A program made the position numbers and the translations under genes. A stretch of DNA of 50,266 nucleotides from Anaerolineae bacterium (GTDB taxonomy: Bacteria > Chloroflexota > Anaerolineae > JAAYZQ01), in the NCBI GenBank assembly GCA_016929795.1, contig JAFGIA010000339.1:1-50266 (forward strand). The letters are read 5' to 3'. The notes beneath the pieces are model-generated. The model ran no database searches. It saw only the letters and a program-made list of their open reading frames with translations, and was not told where the DNA came from. Of the stretch, positions 24,353-30,909 are shown one piece after another; positions within the stretch are counted from its first letter, which is position 1; each line of letters begins with the position of its first letter.

Positions 24353-24383
24353 CAAAAAGAGCACCTGGAGCAAATGCCCCAGG
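24353..24383 (-). terminator. Second leader terminator before greA
   Basis: Minus strand: CCTGGGGC-attt-GCTCCAGG stem with one C/A mismatch, then TGCTCTTTTTG. It lies between the greA promoter and the greA start. Confidence 0.72.
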
Positions 24384-24396
24384 GGCCGTTATCAAC

Positions 24397-24421
24397 AAAA
24401 AACTGAGAGACTGGCTCTCAG
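24397..24421 (-). terminator. First leader terminator before greA
   Basis: Minus strand: CTGAGAG-ccagt-CTCTCAG followed directly by TTTTTTG, a textbook intrinsic terminator about 40-65 bases downstream of the greA -10. It is preceded by another hairpin, GCGTCgGGAG...CTCCtGACGC (24427-24452). Confidence 0.88.
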
Positions 24422-24462
24422 TGCAGCGTCAGGAGATCACCTCCCGACGCCAGAATAGATCA

Positions 24463-24491
24463 ATTATACAACACAAGGAGCCTTTTGTAAA
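24463..24491 (-). promoter_or_regulatory. Promoter of greA-lysS
   Basis: Minus-strand TTTACA (24491-24486), 17 bases, TATAAT (24468-24463). Confidence 0.88.
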
Positions 24492-24530
24492 GTAGCGATC
24501 CTTGGCGTACGCACCCGGTCGCGCCTGGCA

Positions 24531-24586
24531 CTGAGAGGCTGGAAGGCTGGAAGGTTGACCTGCTTTCCAGCCTTCCACTCTCCCAG
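24531..24586. repeat. GGAAG-type repeat, inverted
   Basis: GAGGCTGGAAGGCTGGAA is mirrored by TTCCAGCCTTCCACTCTC, giving a hairpin between the small HTH gene and the greA promoter. It may act as a barrier or weak terminator for the HTH gene. Confidence 0.75.
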
Positions 24587-24605
24587 TAGCCGTACTGACC
24601 TGGTG

Positions 24606-24794
24606 CTACTGCTCAGGGGGAACTCGGCTGTTCTCCAGGTACTCGTTCAACATGTCGATGCTGTAACGCCGATGACCCCCTGGCGTGCGGTAGGGTACGA
24701 TGAGGCCCTGCTGCTCGATTTTGCGCAGGGTGAACAGGCTGATCCGGAGGTAACCCGCTGCCTCTTTTGCAGTCAGTAGTTTCTTTTCGTCCAC
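24606..24794 (-). CDS. Small MerR-type/excisionase-like helix-turn-helix protein
   Basis: A 62-residue single-domain DNA-binding protein of the helix_turn_helix_17/excisionase type: LLTAKEAAGYLRISLFTLRK, then the GG turn (TPGGHRRYSIDMLNEYL). Stand-alone proteins of this type act as small transcription regulators or excisionases. No integrase or phage gene is adjacent, so a regulator is more likely. GTG 24794 follows TAGGAGGACAG. A long upstream region with inverted repeats suggests autoregulation. Confidence 0.85.
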   Translation of the reverse strand: MDEKKLLTAKEAAGYLRISLFTLRKIEQQGLIVPYRTPGGHRRYSIDMLNEYLENSRVPPEQ

Positions 24795-25033
24795 GTTTCT
24801 GTCCTCCTATCGATTTGTATTTGCTCGGCCATGATGAAAACCGGCGGTAACCCTGGCAAAGCTACTAGAACCAGTTTAACATGCTTGTGGCCGATTCACA
24901 ATCGCCCATTGGTAGTATTTTAGGGCTGATCTAGATAAGACTTGGGTAGGAACTGTTAGCCTAATCCCACGACTCCTACACCAAGAATCGCCAATTGCCC
25001 TTCAACTCCCAGGATCACGTTAGGACTGTGCGT

Positions 25034-25039
25034 ATTATA
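25034..25039 (-). promoter_or_regulatory. -10 element, probably for the small HTH gene
   Basis: Minus-strand TGTGGTATAAT, an extended -10, with no strong -35. It is about 240 bases upstream of the HTH start. Confidence 0.55.
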
Positions 25040-25103
25040 CCACAATTTCCCCAAAAATGCACAGTTGGCGATTCCCAATGCTTTTGCACACTTGTAGCGC
25101 TAC

Positions 25104-25132
25104 TTGACTTCACCGCCCGAGTCGGGTACAAT
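25104..25132 (+). promoter_or_regulatory. Promoter of nth
   Basis: TTGACT (25104-25109), 17 bases, TACAAT (25127-25132), with RBS AGGAGGA directly after and ATG at 25149. The 5' leader is very short. Confidence 0.82.
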
Positions 25133-25148
25133 CAGGAGGAGGACCAAG

Positions 25149-25829
25149 ATGAGCGAAAGACTGAACAAGCGAGCCGCAAAGGCGATAGAAGCACGCGACA
25201 GGTTGCTAGGGATCTATGGCGAGCCGCAGTGGCGCCCACACCTCGATCCAGTGCCCGAGTTGGTAAGCACCATCCTCAGCCAGAACACCAACGATCAGAA
25301 CCGAGATGTCGCGTTTCAGCGACTCTGCGCACGCTTTGGGACGTGGGAAGCGGTGCGCGACGCGGATGTGGACGAGGTCATCGAGGCCATCCGGCCTGCG
25401 GGCCTTGCCAATCAAAAAGGCCCACGCATTCAGGCAGCCTTGCGCCGCATTACCAAAGAGCGGGGCGAACTGACGCTCGACTTTCTAGCCGAATGGCCTC
25501 TCGATGAAGCACGAGCGTGGCTCGTCGACATCAACGGAGTGGGTCCGAAAACTGCTGCCATCGTTCTCCTCTTTTCTCTCGGCCGTCCTGCCTTTCCTGT
25601 CGACACACACGTACACCGCGTCAGCCGCCGCCTGGGCCTCATCGACCCAAGCACCTCCCGTGAGAAGGCACACGACGATCTGGAAGAGCTAGTGCCCGAA
25701 CAAGACTATTACGCTTTCCACCTGAACCTGATCCGTCACGGACGCGAGATATGCACTAGCCGCAAGCCACATTGCGAGGCATGTGATCTAGGTGAGGTAT
25801 GCAACTACTATCGTGAAAACCGAGCGTGA
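25149..25829 (+). CDS. nth: Endonuclease III-like HhH-GPD DNA glycosylase with Fe-S cluster
   Basis: A 226-residue bifunctional DNA glycosylase/AP lyase for oxidised pyrimidines (base excision repair). It has LVSTILSQNTNDQNRD, the helix-hairpin-helix INGVGPKTAAIVLLFS with catalytic Lys134, and Asp152 in FPVDTHVHRVSRRLG. The C-terminal [4Fe-4S] motif is C-x6-C-x2-C-x5-C (Cys202, 209, 212, 218). ATG 25149 is chosen because AGGAGGACCAAG precedes it and the upstream in-frame ATG lies inside the promoter. Subfamily (EndoIII versus a thermophile variant) is less certain. Confidence 0.93.
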   Translation: MSERLNKRAAKAIEARDRLLGIYGEPQWRPHLDPVPELVSTILSQNTNDQNRDVAFQRLCARFGTWEAVRDADVDEVIEAIRPAGLANQKGPRIQAALRRITKERGELTLDFLAEWPLDEARAWLVDINGVGPKTAAIVLLFSLGRPAFPVDTHVHRVSRRLGLIDPSTSREKAHDDLEELVPEQDYYAFHLNLIRHGREICTSRKPHCEACDLGEVCNYYRENRA

Positions 25830-25883
25830 CCTGCCCGCTGCTTGCGCTCAACCAGATCAACTGCCTGGAAAGATTGGCCGGAG

Positions 25884-26477
25884 ATGACACCTAAGCGAAT
25901 GGGGCGTCGATACAGCCTGCTCTATCAGCAGCGATTCAACGAAATGGTCTTCTGGCCGGCCGTTCTGATCATCGCCGTGACTGCGGCCTTGCTCGTATGG
26001 CAACCGCCCGAGCTTGCTTCTTTTCACACCCTCTTTGCCCTTGCGTTCGGGATTGCCGCCCTGGTGCTGATCCTCACCTACCTCTACCGGCTACGTGCCT
26101 ATGTGCGCTGCCGCGAGCGCGACCTACTTGTTCAGCTTCCCTTCTATCGCTTGACAATCCCCTACTCGCACATCCTAAAGTCGCGCCCGGCTGAGCTTTA
26201 TCGCCTGTTCCCTCCCGCCAACCAGCGAGGCACACAAAACGCCTTTCTCGATCCACTCTTTGGCCTCACTGTGCTAGTCATCGAGGTCTCGGAGCTGTCT
26301 GCATCGCACAGGCAGCTTCGTCTGTGGCTGAGCAAGTACATGCTCAGCCCCGACCGCCCCGGCGTCATCATTGCCATCCAAGATTGGATCGCCTTCGACA
26401 CCGAGCTAGAAGAGCTCCGCATGCGAAGCCAGTATTCTGCAGCTCCCTCGCCCTCAGCCCGCAAAGGAAATTTTTAA
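25884..26477 (+). CDS. Two-helix membrane protein of unknown function
   Basis: About 197 residues with two adjacent transmembrane helices near the N-terminus (FWPAVLIIAVTAALLV and LFALAFGIAALVLILTYLY), followed by a soluble domain (LLVQLPFYRLTIPYSHILKS ... FGLTVLVIEVSE) that resembles a PH-like membrane-associated domain. That resemblance is weak. Start uncertain: ATG 25884 is right after GGAG, and ATG 25899 is the alternative. It is 54 bases after nth and may be co-transcribed with it. Confidence 0.6.
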   Translation: MTPKRMGRRYSLLYQQRFNEMVFWPAVLIIAVTAALLVWQPPELASFHTLFALAFGIAALVLILTYLYRLRAYVRCRERDLLVQLPFYRLTIPYSHILKSRPAELYRLFPPANQRGTQNAFLDPLFGLTVLVIEVSELSASHRQLRLWLSKYMLSPDRPGVIIAIQDWIAFDTELEELRMRSQYSAAPSPSARKGNF

Positions 26478-26489
26478 ACTCCAACCCCT

Positions 26490-26518
26490 TGACATCGAAC
26501 ACTTGTTCTGATATAATA
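26490..26518 (+). promoter_or_regulatory. Consensus promoter of the SOS-type cassette
   Basis: TTGACA (26490-26495), 17 bases, TATAAT (26513-26518): a perfect sigma-70 match, which usually needs tight repression. A GAACACTTGTTC site occupies the spacer. Confidence 0.92.
26498..26509. promoter_or_regulatory. LexA-like SOS box 1
   Basis: GAACACTTGTTC matches GAAC-N4-GTTC, the core of the Gram-positive LexA/DinR box (established for Bacillus and relatives). It sits between the -35 and -10 hexamers, where a repressor would block RNA polymerase. Confidence 0.75.
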
Positions 26519-26519
26519 G

Positions 26520-26549
26520 CGGGTATGGAACATATGTTCCATACCCGCT
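26520..26549. promoter_or_regulatory. 30-bp perfect palindrome with LexA-like SOS box 2
   Basis: The half-site is GCGGGTATGGAACAT and the other half is its exact reverse complement. The centre is GAACATATGTTC (26529-26540), again GAAC-N4-GTTC. It covers the predicted transcription start. Its centre is 31 bp (about three helical turns) from that of box 1, so two dimers would lie on the same face of the DNA. Confidence 0.82.
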
Positions 26550-26591
26550 TCTTGATGCGGCTGAATTCGATGTTTGAGGGGAGACGACAGG

Positions 26592-27062
26592 ATGATCACC
26601 GACATCAGGCACAAGAGACATACCGTTGAGAAACCCGCCCATGCGGCTACGTGTGAGCATCGCGCTGTAGCGCCCGACGGGCGCATTGTATGTAGCAAGA
26701 TCACAGAGGGAGACGCCGAGGTATCACCCAACATCTGCCGCGATTGCCCGTTCAAGGCGGTGGATTGTTCCCACCTCCGCTTCTCACTGCGCCTCATATC
26801 TCCTTCTCCCCTCGTCGTACGTTTCAATGGGCATGAGGAAGTGTGGGACAACGGCCCGCCGCGTCTGCAGTTTGAGCGAGCGGCGTGTGCCGAGCGCGTC
26901 GTGCCGATCCACGACGTGCGCGTATGCGCCGAGTGTGCGCTGCACCAGCCCGTGCAGACAGTACCAGATCGTGCCATGCGCGAGCCAGCAGCCGCAGGCC
27001 GGGCATCCGGTGCCGTTATCCCCTTCCCGAGCCGCGAAGCAGTTGCTGCTGCGGCCGGCTAG
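26592..27062 (+). CDS. Cys-rich putative zinc-binding protein, first gene of SOS-type cassette
   Basis: A 156-residue protein I do not recognise. It has eight cysteines: Cys21 (CEHR), Cys34, a C-x2-C-x6-C group (Cys49, 52, 59 in CRDCPFKAVDC), Cys99 and a C-x2-C pair (Cys112, 115). These look like one or two zinc sites. The C-terminal 35 residues are Ala/Pro/Arg-rich and probably disordered. Start ATG 26592 is eight bases after GGGGAG; an in-frame ATG at 26574 lacks an RBS. It is directly downstream of the doubly operated promoter and upstream of the mini-FtsK, so a DNA-damage or mobile-element role is inferred. Confidence 0.65.
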   Translation: MITDIRHKRHTVEKPAHAATCEHRAVAPDGRIVCSKITEGDAEVSPNICRDCPFKAVDCSHLRFSLRLISPSPLVVRFNGHEEVWDNGPPRLQFERAACAERVVPIHDVRVCAECALHQPVQTVPDRAMREPAAAGRASGAVIPFPSREAVAAAAG

Positions 27063-27180
27063 TCAGAAGAGTGAAAGGCGACAAGATTGGACGATGGAGT
27101 TTGTAGCGCAGTCTTGCATCCTTCTGCCTGCAGACGACGGCACACGACACCGGGGCCAAGACCCCGGAGAAGAGGAGCCT

Positions 27181-28329
27181 ATGCGCGCGCGTGAGCTTCA
27201 CTTTCAAGCGGATCGGATTGAGATGGTTCTCGCCAGCCACAAAGTGCCGGCACGCGTGACCGGTGGTACGGTCACGCCGCGCCTGGTTCGTTTTCACCTC
27301 GCCACTCCGCTCGGCACCAAGGTACGCCAGGTTTCCGGGCTGTCAGAAGAGATCGCTCTCAGCCTGGGTGCCTCCACGTGCCGCATTTACCGCCATGAAG
27401 GTCAAGTTGAGGTAGAAGTGCCGCGTGACCACGGACAGGTGGTTCACCTGCTGCCCCTCTGTCGCCGCCTGGCAGGCGAGTCGCGCGTCGCCAGCGCCGG
27501 GCAGCAGAGCGGCAACCCGGCATGGACGGTGCCGCCCGTTACCGCGGTCCTTGGCCTCGATCACGACGGAGCACCGCTCCTCCTGCGCTTGCCCAGCCCC
27601 AACGTCGCCCACGTGCTTATTGCCGGCACCACGGGCTCGGGCAAGACCGCCCTGGCGTGTGCCATTGTTGCTTCCCTCGTCTTTTACAACCATCAACGCA
27701 CCCTCCAGGCGGTGCTTATTGACCCCAAGGGGCGGGGCTTGAGTCCATTCGCCGGCTTGCCCCACTTGGTGGGGCAAGGGCAGATCATCACCGATGCCAC
27801 AGAGGCGGCCAACAAGCTTGCCTGGCTTGTCGCCGAGATGGAGCAACGCGATGCGGAGCAGCGCGCCGAGCCAAGGATCGTGATCGTCATCGATGAGCTG
27901 GCAGACCTTGTCCAGGTCGGGGGGCGGCCCGTCGAGCAACACCTCACGCGATTGACACAGCGCGGGCGCGAGGCCGGGCTGCACCTGGTCGCATGTACCC
28001 AGAAACCGGCAGCGACTGCCATCGGCAGCCTGATCAAAAGCAATTTTCCTGTACGCCTGGTTGGCGCCGTGACCAGTCCCGAGGATGCCAAGGTCGCGAC
28101 AGGCATGGCAGGGACCGGTGCCGAGCGCCTCCTCGGGCAGGGTGATTTTTTGGTGGTTGCCAAGGGCCAGGTGACACGTATGCAGGCCGCCTACATCTCC
28201 AAAGACGATATCCGCACGCTGGTGTCAGACTTGAAGGCCACCACCCGCCCCGCGCTCGAGCCGCCGGCTGCCACAGGCACCGACGGTGTACTGACGCGCC
28301 TCCGCGGGCACTTGCGCGTCGTCAAGTAA
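27181..28329 (+). CDS. Soluble mini-FtsK/SpoIIIE-type DNA translocase ATPase
   Basis: A 382-residue protein with no membrane helices. Residues 10-85 match the FtsK alpha domain (RIEMVLASHKVPARV, TPRLVRFHL, EIALSLGASTCRIY). Residues 120-340 are the RecA-like FtsK_SpoIIIE motor with Walker A GTTGSGKT (149-156), IDPKGRGLSPFAGLPHL, Walker B IVIVIDELADL (233-243) and ACTQKPAATAIGSLIKSNFP. The N-terminal membrane region and the C-terminal gamma (KOPS-reading) domain of chromosomal FtsK are absent, as in translocases of plasmids, conjugative elements and some accessory loci. Start ATG 27181 follows GAGGAG. It presumably forms a hexamer that moves double-stranded DNA. Confidence 0.88.
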   Translation: MRARELHFQADRIEMVLASHKVPARVTGGTVTPRLVRFHLATPLGTKVRQVSGLSEEIALSLGASTCRIYRHEGQVEVEVPRDHGQVVHLLPLCRRLAGESRVASAGQQSGNPAWTVPPVTAVLGLDHDGAPLLLRLPSPNVAHVLIAGTTGSGKTALACAIVASLVFYNHQRTLQAVLIDPKGRGLSPFAGLPHLVGQGQIITDATEAANKLAWLVAEMEQRDAEQRAEPRIVIVIDELADLVQVGGRPVEQHLTRLTQRGREAGLHLVACTQKPAATAIGSLIKSNFPVRLVGAVTSPEDAKVATGMAGTGAERLLGQGDFLVVAKGQVTRMQAAYISKDDIRTLVSDLKATTRPALEPPAATGTDGVLTRLRGHLRVVK

Positions 28330-28381
28330 CATGTAGACTCGCGGATTGAGGCATCCAGATTATCAATGCGAAAGGACACAT

Positions 28382-28612
28382 ATGGGCCTTGACCTCTGGT
28401 TCCGAGATGATGTGCTCCGCATCCTTGGCGCTGTGTGTGCCGGGGTGGGTGGAGCCGTAGCAGCAAACACACCACTCGACCAAGAATACGCCGCAGCCTA
28501 TCGACAGGGATTCGAGGACGCGGTCCGCGCCGTGGCGGTAGGGTTCGGAGTAGCGGACAGAAGGAACGGAAGAATGGAAGAATGGAAGGTTGGTAAATTG
28601 GTAGATTGGTAG
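28382..28612 (+). CDS. Small hypothetical protein with hydrophobic patch
   Basis: 76 residues, unrecognised. The RBS AAAGGA sits six bases before ATG 28382, so it is probably translated. The middle is a Gly/Ala-rich hydrophobic segment (ILGAVCAGVGGAVAA), then an amphipathic stretch (YAAAYRQGFEDAVRAVAVGFG). The last 16 residues are encoded by the GGAAG-type repeat at 28566-28612, so the original stop has probably been replaced by repeat sequence. It belongs to the SOS-type cassette by position. Confidence 0.5.
   Translation: MGLDLWFRDDVLRILGAVCAGVGGAVAANTPLDQEYAAAYRQGFEDAVRAVAVGFGVADRRNGRMEEWKVGKLVDW
28566..28612. repeat. GGAAG-type repeat overlapping a gene end
   Basis: Runs of GGAAGAATGGAAG, GGTTGGTA and GATTGGTAG. 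It is the fourth member of the GGAAG family in this window and the only one that enters a reading frame. Confidence 0.65.
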
Positions 28613-28648
28613 CCCCAATCTGCCTACCTGCCATCATGGAGTGACCCT

Positions 28649-29065
28649 ATGGAGATTCAGACAGGTATCCGCTTCAAGCACATCGTGCTGTTGATGGCGA
28701 TTGCCTTTGCGGTGACTTTGGCGGTGATGGTCGCAAAGCAGATGAGCTCCGAGGCAATGGCGGTGGTGATCGGCGTAGTGTGTGGCGTGCTGGCAGCCGT
28801 GCCGACGACCGTACTGCTCATGCTAATTCTAGTTCGGAGCGATCGCCTGGGACAGGACGCTGGCCGTGGGCATCAGCAAAAGCATTCGGGGGCCAGCGCC
28901 TATCCCCCAGTGGTTGTCATCCAGGGGGGGACACCACAAACGCCGGTGTTGCCACCAGGCATGGCTGGCTATTGGCCTGGTGCGACGATGGGCACTGTCG
29001 ACGCGCGCGACTTTCGCGTCGTCGGCGGTGACGACCTGCTTGAAGATGGGCGCTATGAGCGATGA
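28649..29065 (+). CDS. Small two-helix membrane protein
   Basis: 138 residues with two transmembrane helices close together (HIVLLMAIAFAVTLAVMVA and AVVIGVVCGVLAAVPTTVLLMLILV), then a soluble Gly/Pro-rich tail (PPVVVIQGGTPQTPVLPPG) ending in acidic residues. Unrecognised. ATG 28649 has GGAGTGACCC upstream. It overlaps the next gene's alternative start by 11 bases, which indicates coupling. Confidence 0.62.
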   Translation: MEIQTGIRFKHIVLLMAIAFAVTLAVMVAKQMSSEAMAVVIGVVCGVLAAVPTTVLLMLILVRSDRLGQDAGRGHQQKHSGASAYPPVVVIQGGTPQTPVLPPGMAGYWPGATMGTVDARDFRVVGGDDLLEDGRYER

Positions 29066-29078
29066 GGAGCAGAGCAAC

Positions 29079-29369
29079 ATGAGCTGGAAAAGGTACGACG
29101 AACCAGTGGAGATGGAACAGCGCCGTTTTTGTTACTTTCCGCATGTGTTTCGATGGCGAGGCCGGCGTTTTGAGATCGATGCCGTCGAGTCTTCCTGGCT
29201 GGCGCCGCGCCGCCCGTGGCAGCGCGTGTCCGATCGGCGGTTCTTTCGCATCTGTGGGCGAGATGGGAGATTCGAGATCTATCACGATCTGACAGTGGGT
29301 ACCTGGCATCTGAAGCGTGCTCAACTCCAGCCAGCACCCGTTCTCAGCACAATCCTGTCCTTTGGCTAG
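29079..29369 (+). CDS. Small Trp/Arg-rich protein (DUF6504-like, tentative)
   Basis: 96 residues, basic and aromatic: VFRWRGRRFEIDAVESSW, RRPWQRVSDRRFFRICG and FEIYHDLTVGTWHLKRA. The pattern (Val..Val..SSW, PW, R-F-F-R, E-Y-DL, W-L-R) resembles a small family I recall as DUF6504, which in actinobacteria is linked to DNA-repair polymerases. I am not sure of this. ATG 29079 follows GAGGAG by nine bases; ATG 29055 is the alternative. It ends overlapping the 3' end of holA on the other strand. Confidence 0.6.
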   Translation: MSWKRYDEPVEMEQRRFCYFPHVFRWRGRRFEIDAVESSWLAPRRPWQRVSDRRFFRICGRDGRFEIYHDLTVGTWHLKRAQLQPAPVLSTILSFG

Positions 29370-30367
29370 ATCCGTGTCAGCGCCACGATCAGCGCGTCGA
29401 GCGCCAGCAGATCGTCACTCTTGCCTGTCTTGATCGCCCAGTCGGTGTCCACCAGCTTTTCGTGCGCCGCTTCTAGCTGGTCCATTTCAAAGTTGCGCAC
29501 CTGCTTGAGCCCTTTTTCAACGACAAAAGGGTGGAGGTGCAACTCATCCGCGATCTCGCGCCCGGTCATTCTCCTATCTGCCAGATCTTTGATCTGGATC
29601 AAGATCCGGATCTGGCGCGCGATCATGGCCAGCACGTACAAGGGGGCTGCCCCATCATCGATCAGGCGGTGGAGGATCTGAAGCGCGCGGCTGGTTTGGC
29701 GGGCGCCCACACAATCTACGAGATCAAAGATGCTCGCTTCGCGCGCATGGCTCACTAGCAGTGTTACGTCATCCGAGCTTACCATCCGCCCCCCCGCATA
29801 GAGCAGCAGCTTTTCGATCTCCTGGTCGAGCATACGCAGATCGGTGCCGACCAGTGCCGCCAGCACTGCCACCGCCTCGTTGCTGATCTGCCCGCCTTTG
29901 TCTGTGGCCCGCGCTCGGATCCAAGCCGGCAGATCGCGCTCCTTCGGCAGCTCAAACGCTCGGATGAACCCACGCCGACGCTTTCCCTCCTCGCGCGCCA
30001 CTTTGAGAACCGGATGTGAGGCAGGGAGCTTGGACTGTTCGCAAAAGATCAAGCGCGTAGTCTCTGGCAAGTGAGGCAGGTAACCGGCCAGATCATCGAC
30101 AAACTTGCTCAACTCAGGCTGGGTCTGCCCCTTGCCGGGCGGAACCAGGCGAGCCAGGAGCCCATGCACGATAATCAGTCGCCGCTCAGCCATGAAGGGC
30201 ATGGCATCGGTCACGTGGCGCAGCTCACCGAAGGTGATCCGCTGTCCGTCGAGAATGGATGTGTTCAAATCACCCATCAGCGGATCCCCTTCAGCCAACT
30301 GGCCACGCAACCGTGCCAGTTCCTCACTCAAGCCGAACTGATCGTCGCCGTGAAAAATATAAAACAC
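29366..30367 (-). CDS. holA: DNA polymerase III delta subunit (clamp loader)
   Basis: A 333-residue AAA+-fold clamp-loader subunit that opens the sliding clamp. Typical features: FYIFHGDDQFGLSEELARL, FGELRHVTDAMPFMAERRLI, TRLIFCEQSKLPASHPVLK, ISNEAVAVLAALVGTDLRML with EIEKLLLYAGG, and the C-terminal collar helices (ALQILHRLIDDGAAPLYVLA, IARQIRILIQIKDL). Delta lacks a functional Walker A motif, as expected. GTG 30367 starts three bases after the upstream stop, with GGAG in place. Confidence 0.92.
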   Translation of the reverse strand: MFYIFHGDDQFGLSEELARLRGQLAEGDPLMGDLNTSILDGQRITFGELRHVTDAMPFMAERRLIIVHGLLARLVPPGKGQTQPELSKFVDDLAGYLPHLPETTRLIFCEQSKLPASHPVLKVAREEGKRRRGFIRAFELPKERDLPAWIRARATDKGGQISNEAVAVLAALVGTDLRMLDQEIEKLLLYAGGRMVSSDDVTLLVSHAREASIFDLVDCVGARQTSRALQILHRLIDDGAAPLYVLAMIARQIRILIQIKDLADRRMTGREIADELHLHPFVVEKGLKQVRNFEMDQLEAAHEKLVDTDWAIKTGKSDDLLALDALIVALTRI

Positions 30368-30370
30368 ACT

Positions 30371-30868
30371 CTAGCTCCGGCCGATGCGCACCTTGTGTAC
30401 CACCATCCTACCCCGCTCCTGACGCTCCACCCCGGTGATATACAGGTTGTCTACCTCGGGCGACGTCGTCACCTCTTCCTGAATGCGGTGAGCCAGCGGC
30501 TGGGCTACAATGGCTGCGAGCGTGGCCCCTGCCAGTGCAAGCGGCAGTCGGTCGAGTCGCGAGCGAGGGCGATTGCTGACTGAGGCTAGAAATGCTGCCC
30601 CGCCCGCCATCAAGCTGGTAATCACCAGGTTGGTGCCGCAGCGTGGGTGCACGGCCAGGTGATCCTCCCCCTGCTGCAGGCGGATCAGCCCCTCACTGGC
30701 AGCGTTTGCCAGGGCATGCGTATCAACCTCTCCATAGATGTAAAAGCCGGCAGCCGTACTCCGTCCGACAAGGCGCGCCTGGGGATAGCGTCCACCCAGC
30801 ACGTGCATGGTGGCATGCTCGACGGCGTGGTTTTCGCGGATCGCTTCTACGAGATCGACAATGTTCAT
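30371..30868 (-). CDS. DUF6391-like membrane-associated protein
   Basis: 165 residues. The N-terminal part has RENHAVEHATMHVLGGRYP, LVGRSTAAGFYIYGEVDTH, LIRLQQGEDHLAVHPRCGTN, then a hydrophobic Gly/Ala segment (ITSLMAGGAAFLASV and LALAGATLAAIVAQPLAH) and a short soluble end. This matches what I remember of DUF6391 proteins in cyanobacteria and Chloroflexota; function unknown. The conserved His and Cys residues could bind metal. ATG 30868 follows AAAGGACC. It lies between selA and holA. Confidence 0.72.
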   Translation of the reverse strand: MNIVDLVEAIRENHAVEHATMHVLGGRYPQARLVGRSTAAGFYIYGEVDTHALANAASEGLIRLQQGEDHLAVHPRCGTNLVITSLMAGGAAFLASVSNRPRSRLDRLPLALAGATLAAIVAQPLAHRIQEEVTTSPEVDNLYITGVERQERGRMVVHKVRIGRS

Positions 30869-30909
30869 AGCAGGTCCTTTTCTAGAGACGTATGTTCAAA
30901 GCGCAATCA

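Larger units (their letters stand above)
24795..25148. other. Divergent regulatory region with inverted repeats
   Basis: About 350 bases between the HTH gene and nth. It contains GAATCGCCAA (24985-24994) facing TTGGCGATTC (25065-25074), and ACTGTGC (25025-25031) facing GCACAGT (25059-25065). Both pairs surround a minus-strand TGTGGTATAAT (-10 at 25034-25039). The nth promoter is at 25104-25132. No gene is seen. Confidence 0.65.

Noticed and set aside
24606..24794. Excisionase of a mobile element
   Set aside because: The fold fits, but no integrase is nearby, and the gene sits in a divergent regulatory region next to nth. A small transcription regulator is simpler.
25884..26477. SOS-cassette member
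   Set aside because: It lies upstream of the SOS-type promoter and is closer to nth, so it is probably part of the nth transcript.
26592..29369. Prophage or integrative conjugative element
   Set aside because: Only the FtsK-type motor suggests it. No integrase, relaxase, replication or capsid gene is in the region, and there are no clear att repeats.
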